Assembly: GCF_023702715.1 (NCBI RefSeq)
Contig: NZ_CP098480.1
Coordinates: forward strand, 3,844,001-3,908,000
Length of the DNA: 64,000 bases
Source of the DNA: Acinetobacter sp. C32I
Lineage (GTDB): Bacteria > Pseudomonadota > Gammaproteobacteria > Pseudomonadales > Moraxellaceae
Reading direction: 5' to 3'
Each line of letters begins with the position of its first letter. Position 1 is the first letter of the stretch. The notes beneath the pieces were generated by a model. That model was not told the origin of the DNA. It was given only the letters and a program-made list of their open reading frames with translations, and made no database searches. Below, in pieces: positions 1 through 8,717 of the stretch. Made by a program: the position numbers and the translations under genes.

Positions 1-34
1 ATCTTCATGGATAGTGTGGATAGAAAAGGAAATG

Positions 35-592
35 ATGTTTAAAGATTTAAATATCTCTTTGTTTAATAGTGTAAATGCTTTTGCAAAAGAGCATCCAGTT
101 TTAGATAAAATCGCAATTTTTTTAGCAGAAGATTTAAATACAGTATTTATCAGTTTTCTTGTATTTTTATTGGTGATCCAATGGAAAACATATAGTCTTT
201 TATTTGCCAAAACTTTAGTGATTGTACTGTTTTCTTTACTTCTAAGTGACATTATTGAATTCTTTTATCATCATCCTCGACCATTTCAAATCGACTTAGG
301 TCATAAGTTAATTGGTCACGGTTCAAGTTCATCTTTCCCAAGTCAGCATACGATAACGGTTGTGATTATTGGCTTTTCTTATTGGATGGCGGGTTTTAAA
401 AAGATTGGTCTGATTGGATTGTTGTGTAGTGTCATTGTCGGACTATCGAGAGTTTTTGTAGGTGTTCACTTCCCATTCGATGTGATTGGTTCTTTTGTGA
501 TTGGTTTTATGCTGGTTGTATTAGTCAATTATGCACTGAAAGAATTGGCAATCCGAATCAGAAGGTTAAAAATCATTCGCATTGCGGACTAG
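35..592 (+). CDS. PAP2-family membrane phosphatase (undecaprenyl-diphosphatase, BcrC-like)
   Basis: A small multi-pass membrane protein of about 185 residues with the three PAP2 signatures in order: HHPRPF near residue 80, SFPSQH near 100, and SRVFVGVHFPFD near 140. The two histidines and the arginine are the usual catalytic residues. BcrC-type members dephosphorylate undecaprenyl pyrophosphate at the outer face of the inner membrane and so recycle the peptidoglycan carrier lipid; this substrate is inferred. The reading frame also opens at a GTG at 14, but ATG 35 sits 4 nt after AAAAGGA and is preferred (ATG 32 is also possible). The gene stands alone and ends at a clear terminator. It is one of three PAP2 genes in the window. 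Confidence 0.85.
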   Translation: MFKDLNISLFNSVNAFAKEHPVLDKIAIFLAEDLNTVFISFLVFLLVIQWKTYSLLFAKTLVIVLFSLLLSDIIEFFYHHPRPFQIDLGHKLIGHGSSSSFPSQHTITVVIIGFSYWMAGFKKIGLIGLLCSVIVGLSRVFVGVHFPFDVIGSFVIGFMLVVLVNYALKELAIRIRRLKIIRIAD

Positions 593-611
593 AAATTTTA
601 AACTAATAAAG

Positions 612-634
612 ACGGAGTTTGACTCCGTTTTTTA
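612..634 (+). terminator. Rho-independent terminator after the first PAP2 gene
   Basis: A 7-bp perfect stem (ACGGAGT/ACTCCGT) with a TTG loop is followed by a T-rich run, 20 nt after the stop codon. Confidence 0.85.
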
Positions 635-750
635 TTGTCTGAGTTATAAAAAAATTATTCGATTACCCCAAGAGTTTACGCACTGTTTACGTTACTTCTA
701 GTACAGCCTCAACTAAGCTAAATTTATCTATATAACTTGAGCTTTCAGCT

Positions 751-2163
751 ATGAGTGCTGTACTTGTTGAGATCAATCATCCATCTGCGCTTAAAAAGTA
801 TATTCAAACAGCAATCTGCAACAATGATATTGATGGTCCTACGCTAAAAAAACGATTTATAGAAGAAGTTGAAACTTATTTAAAACATTATCCACAGACC
901 CAACACGTCGATATTTATTTATGTGACTTAAATGGACATTTACGCGGTAAACGTATAGATGTCGGTTGCCTCAAAAACCTGAGTAAAGGCTGTTATTTTC
1001 CATTGTCGATCTATGCTATGAGTTTGGATGGCAAAGTGATTGAAGAGACAGGACTGGGTAAATATATTGGAGAGCCTGATCATTTATGTGAACCTGTTTT
1101 AGGAACATTGAAACCACACGCACTTGAGCCAGAAACAACAGCCCAACTACTGCTCAGTATGAAGGATGATCATCAGCAAGATTGCATATTTGAACCTCGC
1201 AATATGTTGAAAAAAATACTCTCTCAAGTTCATGATAAAAGTTACTTTCCCTGTATCGCTGCCGAAGTCGAGTTCTATCTACAGCCTTTAAGTGAGGCTG
1301 ATGAGGTTGAAGAATCGGTAAGCCAATGCTTTGATATTAATACCTCCGATCATTACCAAAATATTCTGAATGAGATCGAAGCAGTCGCAAAACGACAGCG
1401 CATTCAAATTACAGGAATCGTTTCTGAATCCTCTTTAGGTCAGTATGAGATTAATCTGCAACATACGACGGATCTATTGAGCTTATGCGATCAGATTATG
1501 TTGCTGAAAAGAACCATCAAGCAGATTGCGAATAAACATGGACTACGTGCAAACTTCCTTGCCAAGCCTGATATGCATAAGGCGGGCAGTGGTATGCACT
1601 TCCATATGAGTCTTTTAGATCAGAATCAGGGGAATCTTTTTAGTTCGGCACAAGAAAAAATCTCTGATAATTTATTAAAAGCGGTGAGTGGATTACTGTT
1701 CTTGATGCCTGATTCAATGGCGATTTTAGCGCCCAATCTGAACTCTTTTAGACGTTTTAAATTGGGTCATCATGTGCCGCTTGAGGCCAATTGGGGGCTG
1801 AATAATCGTAATGTGGCGATTCGTATTCCGTGCTCAGATCAAGAAAATCAGAGACTGGAATACCGCGTGGCAGGAGCAGATTGTAATCCTTATTTGGCTG
1901 TCGCTACAATTTTGATCGGTACATTGCATGGTCTAACACAGGGATTAGATATTCCAAAGCAAGCGCATCAGTTAAAACTGAAAAGTGAGCATGTGTTCTT
2001 GCCGACTGAGCAAATGCAGGCATTGCAATTATTCCAAGCCAATTCGGTTTTAATCGAGTACTTGGGGAAGGACTTTGCCACGCTTTGGTGTACGCTAAAG
2101 CAGGCTGAATATCAAAGTGTTTATAGCCAAATTACAGCGATCGAAAAGAGTTGGGATATTTAA
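751..2163 (+). CDS. Glutamine synthetase family protein (gamma-glutamylpolyamine synthetase-like)
   Basis: A 470-residue type I glutamine-synthetase-fold protein. The N-terminal beta-grasp part ends near residue 130, and the catalytic part has the ATP/glutamate loop AGSGMHFHMS near residues 277-286 and the late motif RVAGADCNPYLA near 371-382. Its divergence from housekeeping GlnA suggests a PuuA/GlnA3-type ligase that glutamylates putrescine or another amine and feeds it into catabolism; the amine is not identifiable from sequence. No puu catabolic genes lie next to it. A tRNA follows on the opposite strand. No strong Shine-Dalgarno is visible at the ATG, but no better start exists in frame. 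Confidence 0.8.
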   Translation: MSAVLVEINHPSALKKYIQTAICNNDIDGPTLKKRFIEEVETYLKHYPQTQHVDIYLCDLNGHLRGKRIDVGCLKNLSKGCYFPLSIYAMSLDGKVIEETGLGKYIGEPDHLCEPVLGTLKPHALEPETTAQLLLSMKDDHQQDCIFEPRNMLKKILSQVHDKSYFPCIAAEVEFYLQPLSEADEVEESVSQCFDINTSDHYQNILNEIEAVAKRQRIQITGIVSESSLGQYEINLQHTTDLLSLCDQIMLLKRTIKQIANKHGLRANFLAKPDMHKAGSGMHFHMSLLDQNQGNLFSSAQEKISDNLLKAVSGLLFLMPDSMAILAPNLNSFRRFKLGHHVPLEANWGLNNRNVAIRIPCSDQENQRLEYRVAGADCNPYLAVATILIGTLHGLTQGLDIPKQAHQLKLKSEHVFLPTEQMQALQLFQANSVLIEYLGKDFATLWCTLKQAEYQSVYSQITAIEKSWDI

Positions 2164-2202
2164 AGTCCTCCATCACTGCATAAGCAAAATGAAGATGGGT
2201 TA

Positions 2203-2275
2203 TGCGCTCAGCGGGACTCGAACCCACGTCGGTCGCTTAGGAGGCAACTGCTCTATCCAGTTAAGCTATAAGCGC
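2203..2275 (-). tRNA. tRNA-Arg (anticodon CCT)
   Basis: On the minus strand a 73-nt cloverleaf folds fully. The 7-bp acceptor is GCGCTTA/TGAGCGC with one T-G pair. The anticodon stem is GTTGC/GCGAC around the loop CTCCTAA, the T-stem is GTGGG/CCCGC with loop TTCGAGT, and the discriminator is A. Loop positions 34-36 read CCT, so it decodes AGG. The 3' CCA is not encoded. It lies between the GS-family gene and the aroP terminator. Confidence 0.95.
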
Positions 2276-2296
2276 ATAATTTTATGATTATAAACA

Positions 2297-2326
2297 AAAA
2301 AGTGATTGCAGAAGCAATCACTTTTT
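2297..2326 (-). terminator. Terminator of the aromatic permease gene
   Basis: A 13-bp perfect stem (left arm AAAAAGTGATTGC, loop AGAA) begins 18 nt beyond the permease stop. On the minus strand its descending arm ends in a T run. Confidence 0.85.
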
Positions 2327-2344
2327 GATGAAACCGATCAACTG

Positions 2345-3703
2345 TTAATTTTCAGTTTTACGATTTAAAAACTTATAGAAAATAAACATGGCAACGATCC
2401 AGATCGGAATCATCAGTACTGATTCTTTGAAGCCTTGTTGCCACATGATATACAGCACCACACCAATAAATGCTAAAACAAGATAGTTACTGAATGGAGA
2501 CCATAAAGCTGGGTACGACGTCTTGATTTGAGCTTTTTTGATATGACGTCTATATTTTAAATGGGTTAAGCTGATCATGGCCCAATTTAAAACAAGCGCA
2601 CCAACAACCACATACATCAAATGACCTAATGCATCTTCTGGTACAAAGTAGTTGAGTAATACACAGCCGAAGATCAGGAAAGCCGAGAGAAGTACGGCAG
2701 GAACAGGAACACCTTGTTTATTGGTTTTGGTAAAGATTTTTGGTGCATTACCTTGTTGAGCCAAACCAAATACCATTCGGCTATTGGCATACATACCGCT
2801 GTTATAGACGGATAATGCTGCTGTCAGGATAATAAAGTTAAGTAAATGCGCTGCCCAACCAATCCCCATTTGACTGAAAATCATTACAAATGGACTTTTA
2901 TCTAAGCCACCGAGATCCAACTGATTCCAAGGCACAAGTGATAAGAGAATAGCAAGCGAACCCACGTAGAACACTAAAATACGAATCACCACTTGGTTAA
3001 TCGCTTTAGGAATGGTGGTCTTTGGATCTTTGGCTTCTGCTGCGGCCATACCAATCAGCTCAATGCCCCCGAAGGCAAACATCAAGAAAGCCAGCATATA
3101 GAACAAGCCATCGAAGCCATGCGGGAAAAAGCCGCCATGTGACCATAGATTGCTAAATGAAGCTGTTGAGTTTGCATCCGCAGTAAAGAGTAAGAACAGA
3201 CCAAACAAGATCATGGCAACGACAGCAGTCACCTTGATGATCGCTAACCAGAACTCTGATTCACCATAGAATTTAACATTGGTCAGGTTCACTGCCGTAA
3301 TCACGACAAAGAAGAACAATACAGACTGCCAAGCGGGGATTTGTGGCCACCAGTAATTAATGTATTTACCTACTGCCGTTAGCTCAGTCATTGCGACAAG
3401 GATATACAGTACCCAATAATTCCAGCCAGTGATAAAACCTGGAAATTTACCCCAATACTTATAAGCAAAATGGCTAAATGAACCTGCAACAGGTTCTTCA
3501 ACAATCATTTCACCTAAATGACGCATGATTAGAAAAACAATCAAGCCGCCAATCGCATACCCCAAAATAATAGATGGCCCAGCAGACTGGATAATTTGCG
3601 CAGAACCTAAAAATAAGCCCGTACCAATCGCTCCACCCATCGCAATGAGTTGGATATGGCGGTTTTTTAGTCCACGCTGAAGTTGAGAAGAATCGTTGTT
3701 CAA
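2345..3703 (-). CDS. aroP: Amino acid permease, AroP/PheP type (aromatic amino acids)
   Basis: A 452-residue APC-superfamily carrier with about 12 membrane spans. The N-terminal RGLKNRHIQLIAMGG stretch and the GGAIGTGLFLGSA substrate loop (residues 23-35), followed by VEEPVAGSFSHFAYKYWG, match my memory of E. coli AroP almost word for word. Phenylalanine, tyrosine and tryptophan uptake is therefore the likely role, though PheP and related permeases are close alternatives. It is monocistronic with its own terminator. A possible operator, CTGTA-N6-TACAG at 3853-3868, lies about 150 nt upstream, but TyrR control is not demonstrated. Confidence 0.85.
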   Translation of the reverse strand: MNNDSSQLQRGLKNRHIQLIAMGGAIGTGLFLGSAQIIQSAGPSIILGYAIGGLIVFLIMRHLGEMIVEEPVAGSFSHFAYKYWGKFPGFITGWNYWVLYILVAMTELTAVGKYINYWWPQIPAWQSVLFFFVVITAVNLTNVKFYGESEFWLAIIKVTAVVAMILFGLFLLFTADANSTASFSNLWSHGGFFPHGFDGLFYMLAFLMFAFGGIELIGMAAAEAKDPKTTIPKAINQVVIRILVFYVGSLAILLSLVPWNQLDLGGLDKSPFVMIFSQMGIGWAAHLLNFIILTAALSVYNSGMYANSRMVFGLAQQGNAPKIFTKTNKQGVPVPAVLLSAFLIFGCVLLNYFVPEDALGHLMYVVVGALVLNWAMISLTHLKYRRHIKKAQIKTSYPALWSPFSNYLVLAFIGVVLYIMWQQGFKESVLMIPIWIVAMFIFYKFLNRKTEN

Positions 3704-4075
3704 AGGACTGAGCTCGACGAGGAATTAACTGGATTATTCTAATAGATTCAAAGATTTTCGCCTAGTAAAAGTACAGCGATGCTATGACTGGAAAGTTGTT
3801 TTTAAAAGTTATTGAAAATCTTATATTTAGATGAATATTAAAATGAAATTTGCTGTAAATTTATACAGTTAAATAAAGTCCTTGTTTTTCCCGACGGATG
3901 GAATGGTATTTTTGCCATTGTGAAAGTCTTGAAATCTACTCACTATAATGCACAGATTTTACACATTATGACCAATCCCAAAACCATTGGTCGTATGGTA
4001 TTTTTGATGGCCGTGCAGTACCTTTAGATTCAAAACCAATCTGCACCAAGAACATGATAAAAGGAAGACATTGAC
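3704..4075. promoter_or_regulatory. Divergent promoter region between aroP and prpF
   Basis: No gene is seen in these 372 bases. They hold the inverted repeat CTGTA-N6-TACAG at 3853-3868 and, nearer prpF, the perfect repeat ACCAAT-N9-ATTGGT at 3971-3991. A 20-codon reading frame (ATG at 3968, starting MTNPKTIG) runs across the second repeat. Nothing shows that it is translated. GGAAG just upstream of ATG 4076 is the likely ribosome binding site of prpF. Confidence 0.4.
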
Positions 4076-5263
4076 ATGAGCTCAGTACCGCAAATAAAAG
4101 TCCCAGCAACTTATATGCGTGGGGGGACAAGTAAAGGTGTATTTTTCAAACTGGATGATTTACCTGAAGCGGCACAAGTAGCGGGCAAGGCACGTGATCA
4201 ACTTCTTCTGCGTGTGATTGGCAGTCCAGACCCTTATGGCAAACAGATTGATGGGATGGGGGGAGCAACCTCAAGTACCAGTAAAACCGTTATTTTGGCA
4301 AAAAGTGCACAGCCAGAACATGACGTTGATTATTTATTTGGCCAAGTTTCAATTGATCAGCCGTTTGTCGACTGGAGTGGTAACTGTGGCAACCTAACCG
4401 CAGCAGTAGGTTCATTTGCAATTTCAAATGGTTTGGTTGATGCAGCGCGTATTCCTGAGAATGGCATTTGCACAGTACGGATCTGGCAGAAGAATATCCA
4501 AAAAACCATTATTGCACATGTTCCTGTGAGCAATGGTCAGGTGCAGGAAACCGGTGATTTTGAACTAGATGGTGTGACATTCCCCGCAGCAGAAGTACAA
4601 ATTGAATTTTTAGATCCCGCTGATGATGGTGAAGAAGGCGGCGATATGTTCCCGACAGGAAATGTAGTCGATCAATTGACCGTTCCTGACGTCGGCACAT
4701 TCCAAGCCACATTTATTAATGCAGGTATTCCGACCATTTTCCTGAATGCCGAAGATATTGGCTATCAAGGGACAGAATTACAAGATCAGATTAATGCTGA
4801 TGCCGCAGCTTTAGCACGTTTTGAGAAAATTCGTGCCTATGGCGCAGTACATATGGGTTTGATTAAAGATATTTCAGAAGCAGCTGCGCGTCAGCATACG
4901 CCTAAAATTGCCTTTGTCTCACAACCAAAAAGTTATAGCTCATCCAGCGGTAAACCCGTTGAGACCAGTGATGTGGACTTATTGGTACGTGCCTTGTCGA
5001 TGGGTAAATTACATCATGCCATGATGGGAACTGCGGCGGTGGCAATTGGGACAGCTGCAGCTATTCCGGGTACCTTGGTAAATTTAGCTGCAGGTGGTGG
5101 TGAGCGTGAAGCAGTGCGCTTTGGTCATCCATCTGGGACTTTGCGCGTGGGCGCTCAAGCTGAATTGATTGATGGTAAATGGGCGGTGAAAAAAGCCATT
5201 ATGAGTCGTAGCGCACGTGTGCTGATGGAAGGCTGGGTGCGTGTACCAGGTGATACTTTCTAA
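4076..5263 (+). CDS. prpF: 2-methylaconitate cis-trans isomerase PrpF
   Basis: A 395-residue PrpF-family protein of the diaminopimelate-epimerase-like fold. It opens with the family hallmark ATYMRGGTSKGVFF and has GMGGATSSTSKT near residue 60 and DWSGNCGNLTAAVG near 100. In the methylcitrate cycle PrpF works with AcnD to give the correct 2-methylaconitate isomer during propionate breakdown. It normally sits beside prpB, prpC and acnD, but none of these is nearby: the flanking genes are a permease and ispA. It may be a relocated or second copy, or act on another tricarboxylate. The start is supported by GGAAG 8 nt upstream. Confidence 0.85.
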   Translation: MSSVPQIKVPATYMRGGTSKGVFFKLDDLPEAAQVAGKARDQLLLRVIGSPDPYGKQIDGMGGATSSTSKTVILAKSAQPEHDVDYLFGQVSIDQPFVDWSGNCGNLTAAVGSFAISNGLVDAARIPENGICTVRIWQKNIQKTIIAHVPVSNGQVQETGDFELDGVTFPAAEVQIEFLDPADDGEEGGDMFPTGNVVDQLTVPDVGTFQATFINAGIPTIFLNAEDIGYQGTELQDQINADAAALARFEKIRAYGAVHMGLIKDISEAAARQHTPKIAFVSQPKSYSSSSGKPVETSDVDLLVRALSMGKLHHAMMGTAAVAIGTAAAIPGTLVNLAAGGGEREAVRFGHPSGTLRVGAQAELIDGKWAVKKAIMSRSARVLMEGWVRVPGDTF

Positions 5264-5285
5264 TTTGTGTATTGTGTTATTTGAT

Positions 5286-5311
5286 AAGGCCTTCATTTGA
5301 AGGCCTTATTA
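5286..5311 (+). terminator. Terminator after prpF
   Basis: A 9-bp perfect stem AAGGCCTTC/GAAGGCCTT with loop ATTT is followed by a short T-rich tail, 22 nt after the prpF stop. Confidence 0.75.
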
Positions 5312-5423
5312 TTTTGAATTGATTAAAAATACAAACACAATTTCCTGATATAAATAGTGTTATGATGTCGCCATTCTGGCAAGTCTTGTCATTTTCCTTT
5401 CATTAAGATTTCCCGAGGCAACT

Positions 5424-6335
5424 GTGTCATCTATTTCTCAAGTTAATGCGGATGTTTTACAACAAGCTCAACAACGTATTCAACAAGATTTATTGACAGC
5501 ATTGGCTGCATTTTCCATTCCAGAACCTTTAAAAGCCGCCGTTCATCATGCCGTGATGTTAGGTGGTAAACGTGTTCGCCCAGCTTTATGTTATGCAGCA
5601 GCATCCTTACAGCCGAATCATCATTTTGCTGCAGCGCGTCGAGCTGCTGTTGCGGTTGAATTGATTCATTGCTATTCATTGGCACATGATGACTTGCCAT
5701 GTATGGACAATGATCTATTACGCCGTGGTCAACCCACTTGCCATGTGGCATTTGGTGAAGATACCGCGTTATTAGCTGGTGACATTTTACAGTCGATGGC
5801 ATTTGAGATTTTGGGCAGTCGTTTGTTCGATGAACAGGGACAAAGCGCAGAGGCTGCAATCGTTTTAAAGCAAATGCAGATTTTAGCAACAGCCAGTTCA
5901 AAAATGGTTTGTGGTCAGGTATTAGACCTGCAAGCGGAAGGTAAACAGGTCGATCAAACGGAATTAGAGAACATTCACCGTAATAAAACGGGTGCCTTGA
6001 TTCAAGCGGCGATTATGATGGGGGCAGTAACCATTTTTAATGGGACGGATCAGGCCATTCCGAAATTACGCCAATTTGGACAAACGATTGGTTTAGCCTT
6101 TCAAGTGCAAGATGATATCTTGGATATTACCGCCAGCACTGAAACCTTAGGTAAAACCGCGGGTAAAGATGAGCAAGTACAGAAATCAACTTATCCTGCT
6201 TTAATGGGCTTAGCAGAAGCACAGGCCTATGCACAAAACCTACATGATCAAGCCTTTGAAGCTTTGGCTTATTTTGGTGATGATGCTAAAGAGTTAGTCG
6301 AAATTTCACAGTTTCTACTGGCACGCAAAAGTTGA
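5424..6335 (+). CDS. ispA: Farnesyl diphosphate synthase (geranyltranstransferase)
   Basis: A 303-residue short-chain trans-prenyl diphosphate synthase. The first aspartate-rich motif DDLPCMDND lies at residues 89-97, in the DDx4D form typical of bacterial FPP synthases. The second, DDILD, lies at 230-234, and GGKRVRP is near residue 50. It condenses IPP with DMAPP/GPP to give FPP, the precursor of undecaprenyl phosphate and of the quinone side chain made by IspB (also in this window). The start is a GTG 6 nt after a GAGG ribosome binding site. dxs and xseB, its frequent neighbours elsewhere, are absent here. Confidence 0.9.
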   Translation: MSSISQVNADVLQQAQQRIQQDLLTALAAFSIPEPLKAAVHHAVMLGGKRVRPALCYAAASLQPNHHFAAARRAAVAVELIHCYSLAHDDLPCMDNDLLRRGQPTCHVAFGEDTALLAGDILQSMAFEILGSRLFDEQGQSAEAAIVLKQMQILATASSKMVCGQVLDLQAEGKQVDQTELENIHRNKTGALIQAAIMMGAVTIFNGTDQAIPKLRQFGQTIGLAFQVQDDILDITASTETLGKTAGKDEQVQKSTYPALMGLAEAQAYAQNLHDQAFEALAYFGDDAKELVEISQFLLARKS

Positions 6336-6426
6336 TATTCATTTCTTAAAATATGTATTCTTGATTAATCATTTAGAGCAATGAGATAGGCTTAATTATC
6401 GAAATTTAATCTAGGTGACATATATT

Positions 6427-6735
6427 ATGTACATGGTAAATGTCCAAATCGTTCGGTTCGTAGAATCATCTTTTCCTGGATGGGTTGAGTGTCTATTAAC
6501 CGATGCTTCGAATCGACAATAGTTTTTTATAGATAAAATCCCTATTTTTACGGATCAAAATTTGCATGAAACGAGTAGCTATCCACAACATGGAAAGATT
6601 CCGTGTGAGATGATTCGTTTATGGATCGAACAAGATGGGCGGGAACGTTGCATTATAACGACAGAACAACCATGGGGGATATCCGCAAAGGGTGGTGAAG
6701 TAGAGTTCGAAGTATTTTATGATCAACTAAAGTGA
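6427..6735 (+). pseudogene. Small hypothetical gene interrupted by an in-frame TAG
   Basis: One reading frame runs from ATG 6427 (or ATG 6433) to TGA 6733-6735 with a single internal stop, TAG at 6520-6522 (codon 32). Both sides look coding. Before the stop are VQIVRFVESSFPGWVECLL and a short turn; after it FFIDKIPIFTD, then a C-terminal half rich in E, I and F ending FEVFYDQLK. Read through, it gives about 102 residues with no frameshift. One base change would restore a sense codon such as CAG, AAG or GAG. I do not recognise a function. It could be a recent nonsense mutation, a sequencing error or, less likely, a readthrough gene. It lies between ispA and the MmcQ-like gene. Confidence 0.7.
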
Positions 6736-6790
6736 AAAAAGTCAGGTGAAATATTAAAATTCATTTTTCATAACAATAGGATATATTTTA

Positions 6791-7159
6791 ATGAATGATA
6801 AAGAATTAGAACAACTTGCGCTTAAAAATGGACAACAACTGGCTTTTTCCATTCAGTCACAACCTTTTGGTCCAGATTGTGAGGTATTTAAAATCTGCGA
6901 TAAGGTATTCATGTTGATTGGTGCTTATTCGGGCAAGCTGCTGGTGACGATTAAATGTAAGCCTGAGAAAAGTTTGGAATATCAGGAGCTGTATCCCTCT
7001 ATTTCGGCAGGTTATCACATGAATAAGAAACACTGGATCTCGATAGCCAGTGGTCATGAAATTACAGCTGATTTACTGCAAGACTTGATTCAAGATTCAT
7101 ATGATTTGGTGGTGGGGAAACTCCCTGTTAAAGATCGAAAACGGATTCAGAATGTATAA
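6791..7159 (+). CDS. MmcQ/YjbR-family protein
   Basis: A 122-residue protein with the CyaY-like YjbR/MmcQ fold pattern: an N-terminal helix, then FKICDKVFMLIGAYSG, a strand with LLVTIKCKPE, and a C-terminal GYHMNKKHWISI followed by a helix with LIQDSYDLVV. Members are small, often called DNA-binding, with no firmly known role. It follows the broken gene by 55 nt and ends at a bidirectional terminator. A weak AGGA lies upstream of the ATG. Confidence 0.75.
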   Translation: MNDKELEQLALKNGQQLAFSIQSQPFGPDCEVFKICDKVFMLIGAYSGKLLVTIKCKPEKSLEYQELYPSISAGYHMNKKHWISIASGHEITADLLQDLIQDSYDLVVGKLPVKDRKRIQNV

Positions 7160-7160
7160 A

Positions 7161-7190
7161 AAATAAAGCAGCGATAACGCTGCTTTATTT
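7161..7190. terminator. Bidirectional terminator between convergent genes
   Basis: A 13-bp perfect stem (left arm AAATAAAGCAGCG, loop ATAA) is flanked by A and T runs. It can serve both the MmcQ-like gene and the slipin gene. Confidence 0.85.
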
Positions 7191-7207
7191 CTGCTTGGAA
7201 ACAGGGC

Positions 7208-8059
7208 TTAGTGTTTACCCATAATTCCACGAATGGCATTGAGTACATCCGCAGGAAGTACCACAGTTTTTGCGTTGCTTGATTTAGAAAGATCCTGCAT
7301 CGCTTTCACATATTGCTCACCGAGTAAGTAAGCAACAGGGATTTCTTTATCACCTACTGCAGTGGTGACCATTTCAATCGCACGTTGTGAAGATTCAGCA
7401 AGGACTACCTGTGCTTCTGCATCACGACGAGAGGCTTCCAAACGACCATCTGCCTCTAGAATCGCAGCCTGTTTTTCACCATCGGCTTTGGTCACCGTCG
7501 CACGACGTTGACGTTCAGCAGCTGCTTGTGCTTCCATCGCCGCTTGCATGGTGTGTGAAGGTTGAATATCTTGGATTTCAACCGTTTTCAGGGTAATCCC
7601 CCAATCTGAAATATCATCAGAAATAGCTGCTTTCAGTTTCGCTTTAATATGATCACGAGAAGAAAGCGCATCATCCAAGTCCATTTCACCAACGATTGAA
7701 CGCAATGAGGTTTGAACAAGGTTTTGAATGGCCCAGGTATAGTTTTCAATCCCGTACACCGCTTTTTCTGGTGTGGTGAGATTAATATAAGCCACCGCAT
7801 TCATGACCAATACTGCATTGTCTCGGGTAATCACTTCTTGTGAAGGAATATCCAAAACAATATCTTTGGTCGTGATTTTATAAGCAACTTCGTCTACATA
7901 GGGAATCACGAAATTAAGACCAGGTGCCAACGTGGTATGGTATTTACCTAAACGTTGCACAATCCATTTATAACCTTGGGGAACAATGCGAACCCCTTTA
8001 AAAATGGTTATACCGATAAAAGCTAAAAATGCTAAAACAACAATCGTACCGACAGACAT
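7208..8059 (-). CDS. SPFH/stomatin-like membrane protein (slipin, QmcA-like)
   Basis: A 283-residue protein with one N-terminal membrane anchor (residues 3-22). The SPFH domain runs from RIVPQGYKWIVQRLGKY to about residue 190, followed by an Ala/Glu-rich coiled-coil (QAAAERQRRATV and the E-A-x-R repeats). Such proteins form oligomeric scaffolds in membrane microdomains and modulate FtsH-type proteolysis. It lies 18 nt downstream of an NfeD gene, the classic two-gene partnership. AGAGGG 7 nt before the ATG supports the start. Confidence 0.88.
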   Translation of the reverse strand: MSVGTIVVLAFLAFIGITIFKGVRIVPQGYKWIVQRLGKYHTTLAPGLNFVIPYVDEVAYKITTKDIVLDIPSQEVITRDNAVLVMNAVAYINLTTPEKAVYGIENYTWAIQNLVQTSLRSIVGEMDLDDALSSRDHIKAKLKAAISDDISDWGITLKTVEIQDIQPSHTMQAAMEAQAAAERQRRATVTKADGEKQAAILEADGRLEASRRDAEAQVVLAESSQRAIEMVTTAVGDKEIPVAYLLGEQYVKAMQDLSKSSNAKTVVLPADVLNAIRGIMGKH

Positions 8060-8077
8060 TGAAAACCCTCTTTGTGT

Positions 8078-8536
8078 TTATGACGTATGAGGTTGAACGA
8101 CTAAATCATTACCCAAAATATCAACCACGCGAACGCGATCACCCACTTGTACTGGAACAGCACAGCGGCAATTCCATTCATCAGAACCTAAAACAGGCAT
8201 CGAGAAGCGTACAATGATTTGTCCATGTTCAAGACCAGTTTGGATGACCATACCAACTTGACCAATGGTTGCTTCACGTGGGAGTCCTGCTTTGGTTTTA
8301 TCAATGGACAGTGGTTTGATAAATTTGAACCAAAGAATCGTACATAAAATAGATAAAACACCCCAAGTAATCACTTGGGTGGTAAAGCCCATCATCGGGA
8401 AAAGCCACAGTAAAATACAGACCATGACTGCTGCTATGCCAAACCATAATGCAGCAAAAGCAGGCAAAATCAATTCTGAAAGAATCAGTAAAATCCCTAA
8501 TACAAACCAGTGCCAAGGTTCAACTACAAATTCCAT
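8078..8536 (-). CDS. NfeD-family protein
   Basis: A 152-residue protein with two or three hydrophobic helices in residues 8-70 and a C-terminal OB-fold part (residues 80-150, with GQVGMVIQTG and VQVGDRVRVVDILG). This is the short NfeD form lacking the ClpP-like protease domain. NfeD proteins are thought to bind the partner SPFH protein encoded directly downstream, and the two genes surely form one operon. Confidence 0.85.
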   Translation of the reverse strand: MEFVVEPWHWFVLGILLILSELILPAFAALWFGIAAVMVCILLWLFPMMGFTTQVITWGVLSILCTILWFKFIKPLSIDKTKAGLPREATIGQVGMVIQTGLEHGQIIVRFSMPVLGSDEWNCRCAVPVQVGDRVRVVDILGNDLVVQPHTS

Positions 8537-8644
8537 AGATTTGCTCGCATAATGAAACGGAGTGGAGGTGAAAAAATATTCACCTTTAGCACTGTAACAG
8601 ATGATTATCTTGATGAATATACAAAGATTGTTTTTTTAGGTTTT

Positions 8645-8705
8645 GGGCTGCTGCGGCTCAAAGTGCTGCTCCATAGGACAGTTTTTTTATGAGCGCCAAC
8701 AGCCC
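8645..8705. repeat. Imperfect inverted repeat with 16-bp arms in the patatin-nfeD gap
   Basis: The arms at 8645-8660 and 8690-8705 both start GGGCTG when read inward and pair at 13 of 16 positions by eye. The 29-nt spacer includes a run of seven T. The element fills most of the gap between the patatin gene stop and the nfeD start. It could be a small dispersed repeat, an RNA hairpin or a processing site; no gene was seen. Confidence 0.5.
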
Positions 8706-8717
8706 TTGAGCGGATGT

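Noticed and set aside
3968..4027. 20-codon peptide upstream of prpF
   Set aside because: No clear ribosome binding site or conserved pattern; noted only within the regulatory region.
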